A stretch of 64,000 bases of DNA from AP-15 sp963772965 (GCA_963772965.1 CAVYZU010000006.1:496001-560000); one strand, 5' to 3'; shown: positions 34,408 to 44,801, numbered from the stretch's first letter. Made by a program: numbers and translations. The notes: generated by a model from the sequence alone, not told the origin.

Positions 34408-35208
34408 CTAGCAGACTTCCGTGCGGTTGCGTTCGAGTGTGTCAATATAGCTGCGGACTTCCGTGGTCGCGCCGCCGAGGTGGAGATAGTCCTGATTAAA
34501 TCCGGCGATCTTCTGCAGCCTCTCGACATCGAGCAGGGTGAGCCGATGGCGCACCAGCGCGATGAGATTGTCCTGCCGGAACCCTTGCAGGATACGGTTG
34601 AGGTGCACGGAGGTCAGGCCGAGCGTGTCGGCGAGTTCGACCTGCGTCAGCGGCAACCGGATCGCGTGATCCTCGGCCAGCCCAACCGCCGTCTGTCGCC
34701 ATACCAGCTCGCACAGCAGATAGGCGACGCGCCCGCCTGCGCTTCGCCGCCCGAGCGCGACGATCCGCTCGCGGTTGATCGCCTCCTGCTGCAGCGCGGT
34801 CCACCACAGCGCGGCGCCAATTCGCGGGTGATGTTCGAATAGGTCGAACACCGTAGCGCGGGAGATCGGGGCGATCCGCGTCGGCTCAAGCGTGGCGATA
34901 GAATGGTCCATGGCTCTGAGCAGAAAGGCGTGCAGGCCGAAAATATCGCCGGGGATCATAAAGGTCAAAATCTGCCGTTTGCCCTCGGGCATCAGCCGGT
35001 AGCGGAATGCCATCCCGTGTGTGAGCACGAACGCCGAGCGGGGCACGTCACCCTGGACCGCGATGTCGATATCCGCCTCGACGCGTTCCTCTTTGACGCA
35101 CAGCGCATCAAGCACGCGGACGTCTTCGTCCGAGAGCGCCACGAAATGCGAGAGCTTCGTTACGAGTGGGCCTCTGCCGCCCATGCTGCTAACCAGGTCC
35201 GTTCGCAA
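34408..35208 (-). CDS. Crp/Fnr-family transcriptional regulator
   Basis: This 266-residue regulator has an N-terminal cyclic-nucleotide-binding fold (VEADIDIAVQGDVPRSAFVL, GMAFRYRLMPEGKRQILTFM, PGDIFGLHAFLLRAMDHSIA) and a C-terminal winged helix (LPLTQVELADTLGLTSVHLN, RILQGFRQDNLIALVRHRL) with the recognition helix in SVHLNRIL. No Fnr iron-sulphur cysteine cluster is present. Similar proteins in alphaproteobacteria control redox or stress genes. It stands alone after the luxR pair; targets are unknown. Confidence 0.85.
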   Translation of the reverse strand: MRTDLVSSMGGRGPLVTKLSHFVALSDEDVRVLDALCVKEERVEADIDIAVQGDVPRSAFVLTHGMAFRYRLMPEGKRQILTFMIPGDIFGLHAFLLRAMDHSIATLEPTRIAPISRATVFDLFEHHPRIGAALWWTALQQEAINRERIVALGRRSAGGRVAYLLCELVWRQTAVGLAEDHAIRLPLTQVELADTLGLTSVHLNRILQGFRQDNLIALVRHRLTLLDVERLQKIAGFNQDYLHLGGATTEVRSYIDTLERNRTEVC

Positions 35209-35345
35209 AGGGTGCTGCGGCAGCCAACTTAAATTGTCTCGTCTTACTCGCGCAATTGCAAGTTTCGTAAACCGTGCGGTGTCCTAGGCACGACAAATAC
35301 TTAAGGATCGAACTATAACATAGATTAGTTTAGGTATAACGCTAG

Positions 35346-36486
35346 AGCTAGTGGTACGACGCAGTCACAGGATTCCATTGCGGCTGGATCTGTGCAATGA
35401 TGCTGAATGCGCGAGGGGATCAGTATCGAAGTGAGTGCGGCCGACCGTGAGCGACTGGCCGCGGTCGTAGCGGATCGCAATAGCCCGCAAAAACATGTGT
35501 GGCGGGCGCAGATCATTCTGGCGACAGCGGAGGGTTGCGGCACGGCCGAGATTATGCGCCGCGCCGGGGTCTCAAAGCCGTGTGTGTGGCGCTGGCAAGA
35601 ACGGTTCATGCGCGAGGGTGTAGTCGGCTTGTTGCGCGACAAAACCAGAAAGCCCGGTCTGCCGCCATTGCCCTCAGCCCTGATCAACCGGGTCGTCGAA
35701 CTGACCCTCGCTGAGCCGCCGGGTGAGGCAACCCACTGGACCGGCCGGGCGATGGCCGCGGCGAGCGGCATCTCGTTGCGCTCGGTGCAGCGCATCTGGG
35801 CGGCGCACGGGCTGCAGCCGCACCGGGTACGCCGCTTCAAGCTGTCGCAAGATCCGGCTTTTGCCGCCAAGCTGCGCGACGTGGTCGGACTCTATCTCGA
35901 CCCTCCGGCGCATAGCCTGGTGCTGTCAGTCGACGAGAAATCGCAAATCCAGGCACTCGACCGCACTCAGCCCGGCCTGCCGATGAAGCGTGGGCGCGCC
36001 GGCACAATGACGCACGACTACATCCGTAATGGCACGACCACTTGTTCGCGGCACTCAATGTCCTCGACGGCAGTGTCATCGGCCAATGTATGGCGCGCCA
36101 CCGCCACCAGGAATTCATCCGTTTTCTGAACCGGATCGAGACCGCGGTGCCAGCCGGCAAACTGATCCACGCGATCCTCGACAATTACGCCGTCCACAAG
36201 CATCCCAAAGTGCGCGCCTGGCTCGCCCGCCATCCACGGTGGACGTTTCATTTCACGCCGACCTCGTGCTCTTGGGCCAATGCCGTCGAAGCTTTTTCGC
36301 GACCCTGACCCGCCGACGACTGCAACGCGGCGTCTTTCGTTCGCTGGTCAACCTGCAGGCCGCGATCAACTGCTATCTCGGCGAGCACAACCGCAAACCC
36401 AAACCGTTCGTCTGGACTGCCGATCCCGACCGCATCATCGAAAAGGTCAACCGTGGGTATCAAGTGATCGCGTCAGACCACTAGTT
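35346..36486 (+). mobile_element. IS630-family element
   Basis: About 1.14 kb bounded by inverted ends: CTAGTGGTACGACGC at 35348-35362, and GCGTCAGACCACTAG at 36470-36484, matching at 13 of 15 positions. The outer bases include TA, the IS630 target. It holds a single transposase gene with two frameshifts. The precise outer edge is uncertain by a few bases. Confidence 0.75.
35407..36484 (+). pseudogene. IS630-family transposase, two frameshifts
   Basis: Three frames give a complete IS630 transposase. The first (35407-36040) has the winged-helix start GCGTAEIMRRAGVSKPCVWR and the catalytic LVLSVDEKSQIQALDRTQPG. The second carries LFAALNVLDGSVIGQC and AILDNYAVHKHPKV with the second aspartate. 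The third gives FFATLTRRRLQRGVFRSLVN and ends at 36484. Breaks lie near 36043 and in a t-run near 36293, so it is probably inactive unless these are homopolymer errors. Confidence 0.85.
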
Positions 36487-36522
36487 AGGCATACATTCAT
36501 TTTGATTGTTTAATCCGCACCG

Positions 36523-36971
36523 TCAGGCTAACCCGGCGAACCGTTCGCGCTCGACCAGTCCCAGAACCTCAAGATCCGCGGTCACGTCTTCAATGTCCTG
36601 CCGGTCCATCTCGGGAAGCAGCCTGCAGAGGGCATCGAGGTCAAATTCTTGATGGCCTAGCCCATCCGGGCAGGCTTTAGCCAAGCCTACTGCGAGCTGC
36701 GCGGCCGTACCTGTCAGTGTCGTGTTGGGTTGATCAGGCAATCGTGCTCGTCCAAGCGACCAGTATTCTGATTGGTCCGCTCCGAAATGACCGCTTGCCA
36801 TGCCTCGCGATCCGTCTCGACTTTCGGAGGAACCACGACCTGCAGAATCTTCGTGACGAAGCTTCCTACACCAGGGATCAGCTCAACCGTTGCCTCCGCA
36901 GCCCCCCGCGCGATCTCCCGTTTTTTGTCCGCCACAGGAGGCACGATCGGTTTCTGTTCTTGGTCACTCAT
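36523..36971 (-). pseudogene. Hypothetical protein, frameshifted
   Basis: Two overlapping minus-strand frames complement each other. The first, from ATG 36971, reads MSDQEQKPIVPPVADKKREI, then TVELIPGVGSFVTKILQVVV and EAWQAVISERTNQN. The second, from about 36720, reads TAAQLAVGLAKACPDGLGHQ, LDALCRLLPEMDRQDIEDVT and ends at 36523. Together they make a protein of about 148 residues with a hydrophobic glycine-rich helix early and a winged-helix-like C-terminus. No family assigned. Confidence 0.5.
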
Positions 36972-37311
36972 GCTGTCTTATCCACTCTCATGTCCGCGAT
37001 TACTAGATGCAGGCGCGTGAATTCGTGGCTCTTTTTCAGGCGCTTGTTCCAGGCTCTGCCGGGCAAGGCAGGAGGCACGGTCGTCGAAACGACGGTTGAT
37101 CATACTCTGATGCGCGGGTCGGAACCGCATGACCGTTGCTGCGTCGCGGAGCTGCCTCGGTCTAGGAACCTGCGTCGGATCGGTGATCCGGCAGATAGTG
37201 GATGCGAGGGTTCTCCTGACCGCGACCATGCCCCCAGCCGTGCCCGGAAAGAGCATGTCGGATGGTTCGCTGGCGCCTCCTGGTGTAGATGCAATCATCC
37301 GGCGTTTCCGC
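36972..37311. other. Non-coding stretch downstream of the IS110 transposase
   Basis: About 340 bp with no supported gene lie between the hypothetical gene and the 3' end of the minus-strand IS110 transposase. In some IS110 groups the structured bridge RNA lies in this position. I see GC-rich complementary runs but cannot assign a fold or the exact element end. Confidence 0.4.
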
Positions 37312-38421
37312 TCAGCCTGCTGCCGCCATCACCTGGCGAGCGACGGCCCAGACGAAGCCCGACAGTTCGCGGGCGATCGCGGTGGTGACGATGTTGGCGG
37401 GCTTGCCGGTGCGGGCGAGCCGGCGATAGCGCGCGCACAACCGCACTTGCCCCTTCCAGGCGATGTCACGGATCGGCTTGGGCTGATTCTCCTGGCGCAG
37501 CAGCAACTCGCGGCTGAGCCGAGCCGGGAAGCGATAGCACCACGCCGCCTCGATCAGCAGCCGGCGGGCGGCTCCGTTGCCGGCCTTGGTGATGCCCCCA
37601 CGTCTGACGCTGGCGCCGCTCGAATGTTCGGACGGGACCAACCCGAGATAGGCCATCAGCTGGCGCGGATTGGCGAAGCGCGAGAGATCACCCAGTTCGG
37701 CGATCAAGGTCGCGGCATTGACCAGCGCCATCCCACGCATCGTCTGCAACGCCGCTACCACCGGGGCCAATGTCCAGTCCGGCAGCATCGCCGCAATCTG
37801 CGCCGTCAGCCGATCGCGCCGCGCCGCGGCGGCCTCGACGGCGGCGATGTAATCTTCCAGCACGAGGTGATGGACCGGCTGGTCGAACTTGAGGCTGGCG
37901 AGCCAGCGGCGATGCAGCTTGGTCCAGGCCGGCCGCCCATAATGGCACCCTTGGCGCAGCAAAAACCCGCAGAGCTGCTGGCGCGCCCGGCGCAGGCTGT
38001 GCACCGCGTCGAGCCGTGCCCGTACCAGATCGCGCATTGCCTCGTGTCCGACATCGGGAACCCACACCGCTGTCAGCTCGCCGGCCCGGTGCAACTTGGC
38101 CAAGCTGGCGGCATCCCGCCGATCGGTCTTGACCCGGTCGCCGGCGCGTTTCGGGATCAGCGACGGGGCGACCACGACACATTCGTGCCCGCAGGCCGTC
38201 AAGCGACGGTGAATGCCGTAACCGCACGGCCCCGCCTCGTAACAGAACCGCAGCTTCATGCCGTCGCCGCCGAGTTTGCGCAGCAGACGATCCAGTGCAG
38301 TCGCTGTATTCGCGATCCGGCCGAACTCCCGGACCTCACCGCGCAGACCGCTCTCGGCCACCGCCACGACAATGCTTTCCTTGTGAACATCAAGCCCAAC
38401 ATACGTGATACGATCCGCCAT
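37312..38421 (-). CDS. IS110-family transposase, intact
   Basis: From ATG 38421 the product (369 residues) begins MADRITYVGLDVHKESIVVA, with the first DEDD aspartate, followed by FCYEAGPCGYGIHRRL with the glutamate and VKTDRRDAASLAKLHRAGEL with the last two aspartates. The C-terminal domain has LQTMRGMALVNAATLIAELG, RQLMAYLGLVPSEHSSGASV, RRGGITKAGNGAARRLLIEA with the serine nucleophile region. The frame is open to 38484 but that start adds non-conserved residues. All key residues are present, so this copy may be active. Confidence 0.9.
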   Translation of the reverse strand: MADRITYVGLDVHKESIVVAVAESGLRGEVREFGRIANTATALDRLLRKLGGDGMKLRFCYEAGPCGYGIHRRLTACGHECVVVAPSLIPKRAGDRVKTDRRDAASLAKLHRAGELTAVWVPDVGHEAMRDLVRARLDAVHSLRRARQQLCGFLLRQGCHYGRPAWTKLHRRWLASLKFDQPVHHLVLEDYIAAVEAAAARRDRLTAQIAAMLPDWTLAPVVAALQTMRGMALVNAATLIAELGDLSRFANPRQLMAYLGLVPSEHSSGASVRRGGITKAGNGAARRLLIEAAWCYRFPARLSRELLLRQENQPKPIRDIAWKGQVRLCARYRRLARTGKPANIVTTAIARELSGFVWAVARQVMAAAG

Positions 38422-38536
38422 GACCCGTCTCCTATGCATGAGGCTCGGCACCGGCCAACCCGGCGCAACCCTCGTTACCTGCATACTGTGAGACGGGTCG
38501 CCCCGTACTCAGGCGGACATGTGGTCTACTTCAGTT

Positions 38537-39871
38537 TTAATCATGGCTGTTCCCGGCCATCGTTGTAGCATGGGCGAACAGGCGCAGACGCCGGCGCATG
38601 CCTTCAATAACCGATGAAACGATCCGTTCCGGAAATCCGGGGGGCAGGCCATTCACTGCAGCGTCGATCGCGCGATCCGTATCGTTTTCCATCTCATCCA
38701 GGATGCCCTGAACGAGTGAGGTCGGCACGCCAGCACGGGCCGCCGTCTGCAGGAAATGTCGCGGCACGATTTGGTCGATGACGTAGTGGCGGCTGTCGCC
38801 GACCGCCATCGCCAGCTTCATGCGGTTATGGCGGATCTCCCCAGCATCCACATTGGGCTGCGCCGACATGACATCGTAGAGCGGCGTCAGGCGGAACCGG
38901 CCGCCGGGCAGCAGGAAAATACTGAAATTCTTCGCGTGCCCGTCCGTGGCGCCCAGCAGCCAGAACACGATCTGGGCTTTGAAAAACAGGCGCTGGTCCG
39001 CCTCCGGCTCGTCGCTCGCTTTGAGCAGGTCGAGGATCTGGCGCATGCCGGGGCCGCCGTCGGGCTCGTATTTGCGGGGCGGAGGCACCGAGAGCGCCTG
39101 GCAGCAATCTTCCTGTGGCAATCGCAGCAGGCGGCCGTCGCGCGTGTGGAGGCGGTCAAACCGTTCGACCACAAGGGTCCGCCTGCCGCTGAATTCGCGT
39201 ATCTCCGTGCGCGCGGTCGGCAACCCGAATGAAGCGGTCAGGCGCATGCAGAGATGTTCGTTCTCGATGCTCTGCGAGAGGTCGATCCCGTTCGCCAGCC
39301 TGCCGATTTCCGGCTTCAGGATGTGCGTCGTCGCCGTGACGCCAAGAGGCTTCTGCCACTGGTCCTGGCAATGCAGCAGCGCCGTCTTGTCCTGGGCGCC
39401 GGCGAGGGAGATGCGAAACTCCCCGCTCTCATCGACGCCCAATGGCGTGCGCTTGAGATCGCCAAGGATAGCGGCGATTTCCTCATCGCCGAGCGGGCGC
39501 CCCGCTATGCCGCCCGCCGCTCCGGGATCCATGCCGTCCGGCAGGAATTGAAGGGCGCCCACGCAGTCGCGGCCAACGGCGGCAAGCAGGCTATAGGCAT
39601 CGTAGCCCCCTGCCCTCACCCGCTCCGCCAGACGGCGGCGGATCTGGTCGTTGTCCGGCAGCAAATTGTCGAAGACGGCAATGACCGGATCGCCAATAAA
39701 CCGGTCCTCGCGCAGGGGCAGCGACAACGACACCGGGAAGGCCTGTTCCCAGCCGAGCCAGTCATCATCATACTGAAAATCAATGGCGCCGCTCGCCTGA
39801 CGCCTCAGGCGGCCGACCAGGCGGCCGTTCAAAAACACGTTGAGAGGGATCCGTGTCCGGGGCCGCGCCAT
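38537..39871 (-). CDS. hipA: HipA-type serine/threonine kinase toxin
   Basis: HipA kinases phosphorylate glutamyl-tRNA synthetase or related targets and induce persistence. The 444-residue protein has the N-terminal couple (VFLNGRLVGRLRRQASGAID, FDNLLPDNDQIRRRLAERV), the GAQDKTALL loop, and the kinase core FFKAQIVFWLLGATDGHAKN, with the catalytic Asp, and RLTPLYDVMSAQP, with the metal-binding Asp. It shares one base with the stop of hipB. It appears intact and complete. Confidence 0.92.
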   Translation of the reverse strand: MARPRTRIPLNVFLNGRLVGRLRRQASGAIDFQYDDDWLGWEQAFPVSLSLPLREDRFIGDPVIAVFDNLLPDNDQIRRRLAERVRAGGYDAYSLLAAVGRDCVGALQFLPDGMDPGAAGGIAGRPLGDEEIAAILGDLKRTPLGVDESGEFRISLAGAQDKTALLHCQDQWQKPLGVTATTHILKPEIGRLANGIDLSQSIENEHLCMRLTASFGLPTARTEIREFSGRRTLVVERFDRLHTRDGRLLRLPQEDCCQALSVPPPRKYEPDGGPGMRQILDLLKASDEPEADQRLFFKAQIVFWLLGATDGHAKNFSIFLLPGGRFRLTPLYDVMSAQPNVDAGEIRHNRMKLAMAVGDSRHYVIDQIVPRHFLQTAARAGVPTSLVQGILDEMENDTDRAIDAAVNGLPPGFPERIVSSVIEGMRRRLRLFAHATTMAGNSHD

Positions 39872-40125
39872 CAGAACAAGTCCTCGATTTTGCCGGTCAA
39901 TTCCTTCGTCCGCGGACGGACCACCAGTTCCATGTCGAGGGCGGTCAGGATGTCAAAGAGCGTGCGGAGCTGCGTGCCCAACTCCCCGGCCTCAACCCCC
40001 GAGATCGTCGCTGGCCGCAGGCTGGTCTTCCCGGCTATATCCTTCTGCGTCATGCCAAGAGCCCGCCGGCGGCGGCGCAACGCCTCTCCGGCCTGCTTCG
40101 GGTTCCTGGCAATCTGATCGGTCAT
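39871..40125 (-). CDS. hipB: HipB-type XRE antitoxin
   Basis: This antitoxin of 84 residues starts at the ATG at 40125 (MTDQIARNPKQAGEALRRRR) and has a Cro/C1 helix-turn-helix, RALGMTQKDIAGKTSLRPAT, followed by ISGVEAGELGTQLRTLFDIL. It ends ALDMELVVRPRTKE with a short tail that normally inserts into HipA. It should repress the operon through the sites at 40153-40246. The upstream frame to 40176 is probably not translated, because it covers the operator. Confidence 0.9.
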   Translation of the reverse strand: MTDQIARNPKQAGEALRRRRRALGMTQKDIAGKTSLRPATISGVEAGELGTQLRTLFDILTALDMELVVRPRTKELTGKIEDLF

Positions 40126-40152
40126 CGGGGCAACTCCATTATCCCCATGGTA

Positions 40153-40246
40153 TACGCTTTGGCGTAAGTTTGTCAATATACGATTGACCGTAAATTACGG
40201 TTTTATCCGCTGGAGCGTAAATCACCGGCGTTTACGCTGGAGCGTA
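40153..40246. promoter_or_regulatory. Three HipB-like operator repeats
   Basis: Three related palindromes lie just upstream of hipB: TACGCTTTGGCGTA (40153-40166), TCCGCTGGAGCGTA (40206-40219) and TACGCTGGAGCGTA (40233-40246). The core is CGC-N4-GCG with outer TA. A further perfect palindrome, CCGTAAATTACGG, lies at 40188-40200. This spacing suits cooperative repressor binding and autoregulation of hipBA. Binding by HipB is inferred from position. Confidence 0.65.
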
Positions 40247-40298
40247 TGCCGCCTGACACAATCGGGGAACCAAGGGTTTTCCCGCCCGCACCCCGGTC

Positions 40299-40535
40299 TC
40301 AATCCCGCGGCCGCAGTTCCACTTCGAGCGACGCCCGGCCCCTCGCCCCGCATTGTCGGCAGTGCAGCCGCCCCTCGAGGTCGACCAGGCGCGTGTAACC
40401 CGGCCGGTTCCGCGTCAGCGCTGCCGGGGTGATTTCAGCTTTATGCCGGCATATCCCGCAGCTCACCCGGACCACATGCCAGACGCGCAGGTCCTCCAGC
40501 CGGAAAGCGTAACGGGGCGGCAGACGGTTGTCCAT
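40299..40535 (-). CDS. Zinc-ribbon-like small protein
   Basis: This 78-residue protein has two CxxC pairs (VSCGICRHKAEITPAAL and LHCRQCGARGRASLEVEL) about 35 residues apart, as in a zinc ribbon, with a TRLVDLEGRLHC linker. It resembles small uncharacterised proteins of alphaproteobacterial accessory DNA. A nucleic-acid or protein contact is possible. Its start is not preceded by a strong ribosome-binding site. Confidence 0.55.
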   Translation of the reverse strand: MDNRLPPRYAFRLEDLRVWHVVRVSCGICRHKAEITPAALTRNRPGYTRLVDLEGRLHCRQCGARGRASLEVELRPRD

Positions 40536-40730
40536 GTTCGGCGTATCCGCTCGGTCGTCTGCCCGTCAAGAACCCCTACCCTGCCCGGCCTGATCTGCAG
40601 CCAAGAGGATGTTGACCCTCGGCGATCCCAGCATGCGCATCATCATCGTCAGCGTCGGCATGACCGTCATGCCGATCATTATCATTGACGCCGCAAATTC
40701 CGGGAAAACACTGGTACTTACCAGCTGCAG

Positions 40731-41162
40731 ATGTTAGGCAGAACAAAAAAGCGAATTAGAAGGGGAAGGCCATTGTCCAAAGATGTCGTCGGCGATTTTG
40801 TTGCCGCTTATGCTAGAGAATTTGACTACTACCAAGCGGCAGCCCGCCTTTGCTACCAGCGCTGCGAAGCTATTTTGGCCGCCCGCGGGATCAGAGCCAT
40901 TGTCACCTATCGGGCCAAACGGCCTTCGAAACTCCTTGCGAAGCTGATGCAACGCGATCAGGCCAGAAGTAACGAAACGCTCAGATTTGACACATACGCG
41001 GACAAACCAGGAACTCAGGCCGCCTTACGAGCGGCATCGGGCGCGGCCCTGAGCGGGCGGAATCCGTCAGAGTTTTCCGTGGCCGATCGCGGCGGCTTCA
41101 GAGACAGCGGCGCCATCAAGGCGGCGGTCTGCCGCACCTTCGGTCCGATCGCAGCACCCTGA
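40731..41162 (+). pseudogene. RelA/SpoT-like nucleotidyltransferase, N-terminal fragment
   Basis: The first 75 residues (VVGDFVAAYAREFDYYQAAA, RLCYQRCEAILAARGIRAIV, TYRAKRPSKLLAKLMQRD) match the start of RelA/SpoT-domain proteins, where Ser/Thr-Arg-Ala-Lys precedes the catalytic sheet. The catalytic part is missing: after about 40956 the frame enters other DNA next to a Tn3 transposase gene. It was probably truncated when the transposon landed. Confidence 0.55.
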
Positions 41163-41219
41163 TCGACTTCCTGGCCTGGATCGGCTGGTCTGCCGGCCTC
41201 AGGATCGGGGGAGGCATGA

Positions 41220-44073
41220 GTGCGACGACAGCAATTGAGCGAAGCTCAGATCACCGCGCTGCTCGATCCGCCCACGGATCAACGTGAGCTGGGACGCCAC
41301 TACACATTATCGGCTGCGGACCTCGCAGCGATCCGCCGCTGTCGTGGCGATTGTAATCGCCTCGGCTACGCCCTCATGCTTTGTTATCTGCGCTATCCGG
41401 GCCGTCCGCTGAAGGCGGGCGAGCGGCCGCCGCAGCCGCTTCTCTCGTTCATCGCAGAGCAGATTGACGCTTTGCCGGAGGCGATCGAGGACTATCTCGC
41501 CGCGGAGCGGAACCGACGGCGCCATGCGGCCGAACTGCAGGACCGTCTCGGGTTTCGGCCCTTTGGGACGCGTCCTGCCGCCGATCTGGCCGGCTGGCTG
41601 CTGCCGCACGCGATCGAGAACGACCGGCTTGCGCATCTTGCCGGGCTGGTGGTGGAGGAGTGCCGGCGGCGCCGGATCGTCGTCCCATCGCCCGGCGCGC
41701 TCGAGCGGCTCTGCGTCCAAGCCCGCTATCAGGCGCGTGGCGAGGTCCAACGCCAGCTGACCGATGGGCTCTCCGCCGACCAACGTCGTCGGCTGGATGC
41801 GCTGACGCAGCGCCGGGCGGAAACCAACCAGAGCTGGCTCGCCTGGCTACGCCAGATGCCGGAAGCGGCGAAGCCGGTCGCGATGCTCGGTCTGATCGAG
41901 CGACTGGACCATGTCCGCGCTGCTGGCCTTGATCCGGCGCGCGGGCATCGAGTGCATCAGCCACGCCTTGCCCAGCTCGCCCGCGAAGCGGGCCGCACCA
42001 CGGTGCAGCATGTCGTAGGCTACGAGCGCCAGCGCCGGCATGCCACGTTGGTCGCCGTCGCCCTCGATCTCGCCGCCAGCCTGACGTACCAAGCCGTCGA
42101 TCTGTTCGACCGGCTGATCGGGGCAATGTTCCGCAAAGCCAACGAGCGGCAATGCCCGCGCCTTCCAGGCCGACGGCCGCGCCATCAACGAGAAGGTCCG
42201 TCTCTACGCCCGTGTCGGTGCCGCTCTGATCGCGGCGCGCGACAACAAGCAGGACGCCTTTGACGCGATCACCGCGGTAATCCCTTGGGACCGCTTCCTC
42301 GCGACCGTCGCGGAGGCGATGACGCTGGCGCGGTCGGAAGAGTTTGATGCCTACCAGATGCTCGGCGAGCATTATGCCGGCATCCGCCGTTGGGCTCCTG
42401 CTTTCCTCGATGCATTCGTCTTCCAGAGTGTGCCGGCCGCGGCGGCGCTGATGCGCGCGATCGACACGCTGCGCGATATGAACCGGAGGGCCGTGCCCAG
42501 CCTGCCGAAATCCGCGCCGATCAGCTTTATCCGGGAGCGTTGGGCGCGCCACGTGCTTCGCGCCGGGGGCATTGATCGGCGCTACTATGAGCTCTGTGTG
42601 CTGTCGGAATTGCGCGACCGCCTGCGCGCCGGTGACGTCTGGGTGGTGGGCAGCCGGCGATATCGCGCCTTCGAGGAACGCCTGATCTCCCGTGAGACCC
42701 TGAAAGAGCTGGAACAAGGCGGCACTTTGCCGATTGCGGTTGACGCCGACTTCGACCGCTTCATCTCCGCTCGCCGCGCTCGCCTCAACGAACGGCTGGC
42801 GGCAATCGACGTCAAGGCAAAGGGCGGCTTGCTGCCCGATGTCATGATCGAGAAGGGCGTGCTGAAGATCACGCCGATCGAGAAATCGACGCCGCCCAAG
42901 GCCGAGGCCCTCGCCGCGCGCCTCTACGCGATGCTGCCGCGCATCCGGATCACCGATCTCCTCTCTGAGGTGGCGCGATGGACACTGTTCACCGACTGCT
43001 TCACCCATCTGCGGACCGGCGAAACCGCCGCCGATTCGCAAGTCCTCATGGCGAGCCTCCTCGCCGACGGGCTCAATCTCGGCCTGACGCGCATGGCCGA
43101 GGCGTGCAGCATCGCCAGCCTCAGACAGCTGGCCTGGACGGCGGACTGGCACATCCGCGACGAGACCTATGCCCTGGCGCTCCGACGTCTGGTCGACGAG
43201 CAGCAGCGCGAGCCGCTCGCAGCGATGTTTGGCAGCGGTTTTGCGTCCTCATCGGACGGCCAATTTTTCCGGGCCGGCGGTTTCGGCCGCGATGCGAGCA
43301 GCATCAATGCTCATTACGGCGATGAACCCGGGGTCAAGTTCTACACGCACCTCTCCGACCGCTACGCACCGTTCCACACCAAGGTGATTGCGGCGACCGC
43401 CAGCGAAGCCGCGCATGTCCTTGACGGGCTGCTCTACCATCAGAGCGAGGTCGTGGCCCGCCGCCACCATACCGATGGCGGCGGCGATTCCGACCATGTC
43501 TTCGCCCTCTGCTCCTTGCTCGGGTTCCAGTTTGCGCCGCGAATCCCCGATTTGAAGAGCCGGCGTCTCTATAGCTTCGGCAAGGCGTCGACCTATCCGT
43601 CGCTCGAACCGCTAATCGCCGGGCGCATCAACGTCGCCCTAATTCGCGCCCATTGGTCGGAGATCCTGCGGGTCGCCGCCTCGATCCGTACGGGCACCGT
43701 GACCGCCTCTCTGATCCTGCGCCAGCTCGCCTCCTACCAGCGGCAGAACGGCCTCGCCGCGGCGCTGCGCGAGCTGGGGCGGCTCGAACGCACGCTGTTC
43801 ACCCTCGACTGGCTGGAAGATCGAGAACTGCGGCGTCAGACCGGCCAGGAGCTCAACAAAGGCAAATCGCGCAACAGCCTCGCGCGGGCCGTCTTCATCC
43901 ATCGCCTGGGCGAGATCCGCGACCGCACCTACGAGAACCAGCAACACCGCGCTTCCGGGCTGAACCTTCTCGTCACCGCACTCATCCTGTGGAATACGCG
44001 ATACCTTGAGCGCGCCATTGCCGCTCTGCGCCAGGCCGAGGATGTTCCGGACAATCGCCGAACACTGGGATGA
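41220..44073 (+). pseudogene. tnpA: Tn3-family transposase TnpA, frameshifted and chimeric
   Basis: From GTG 41220 the frame encodes the Tn3 N-terminal domain (LSEAQITALLDPPTDQRELG, HYTLSAADLAAIRRC) to about 42150. A one-base shift then leads into the rest (NARAFQADGRAINEKVRLYA), including the catalytic SSDGQFFRAGGFG with aspartate, and NKGKSRNSLARAVFIHRLGE with the glutamate helix. The normal end, about 45 residues, is missing: after NTRYLERAIAALRQAEDVPD it runs into a piece of another transposase. Confidence 0.85.
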
Positions 44074-44611
44074 TCTGCTTCGCCTCGCCGGCTCGCTGAA
44101 GCTTGGGGTCGTGCGTGCCGCCGGCCTCACCCGGACACTTCAGACGAATGACCGCCCGACCCGGCTGGCACGCGCGCTCCAGGAACTCGGTCGCCTGGTG
44201 AAGACGCTCTATCTTCTGCGCTTCATTGACGACGAGGCCTATCGTCGCCGCATCCTCATCCAGCTTAACCGTGGCGAAGGCCGTCACCAGCTCGCCCGCG
44301 TCATCTTTCATGGCCGGCGGGGCGAGCTGCGCCAGCGTTATCGAGAAGGTCAGGAGGACCAACTCGGCGCGCTCGGGTTGACGGTCAATCTGGTCGTGCT
44401 CTGGAACACGATCTACATGGACGCGTCGCTGAACCAGCTCATGTCGGAGGGTTACGAGGTCCGACCCCAGGACGTCGCACGACTTTCACCCCTTGGGCTC
44501 AAGCACATCAACATGCTCGGCCGATACGCCTTCACGTTGCCGGACTTTGTCGTCCGAGGTGAACTCCGGCCGCTGCGCGACCCGCGCACGGCCGGTGTCG
44601 ATGAGGCGTGA
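44042..44611 (+). pseudogene. tnpA: C-terminal fragment of a second Tn3-family transposase
   Basis: Starting within MFRTIAEHWDDLLRLAGSLK, this frame covers the last 190 residues of a different Tn3 transposase: RALQELGRLVKTLYLLRFID, RILIQLNRGEGRHQLARVIF, TVNLVVLWNTIYMDASLNQL and LSPLGLKHINMLGRYAFTLP, ending RPLRDP. It repeats the region already encoded by the upstream transposase, so two tnpA genes were joined here in mid-gene. Its 3' end runs into the transposon right end. Confidence 0.85.
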
Positions 44612-44634
44612 TGTTCCGCTGCTACTCAGCCCCC
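44543..44634 (+). repeat. Tn3 right-end direct repeat, copy 1
   Basis: This 92-bp stretch holds the last codons of the Tn3 transposase fragment and the transposon end, whose outermost bases read GGGGGCTGAGTAGCAGCGGA on the other strand, with the usual Tn3-type GGGG start. The same sequence recurs in the same orientation at 58007-58120, with one substitution and a 22-bp insertion after the stop codon. It marks the left edge of the metabolic island. Confidence 0.85.
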
Positions 44635-44801
44635 GTATTCAGCTTCGCTTGTATCAGCGAAGGAACAGAGGTCGGCGCCAGCGGAAAAATGCTTTCCCTC
44701 ACCAAACAAGACAACGACGCGCGTCTCTTTCGGCGGATCGCTAAAAAATGTCCCGAGAAGCGATCGTCGCTTCGTTCCAGGGTGACGGCTGTGAGCGGCG
44801 A

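Noticed and set aside
40634..40738. 34-codon plus-strand frame with a Walker-like NSGKT
   Set aside because: Too short for a nucleotide-binding protein, and no start signal; chance similarity.
41449..43152. 567-codon minus-strand frame
   Set aside because: Antisense to the Tn3 transposase, whose catalytic motifs are on the plus strand.
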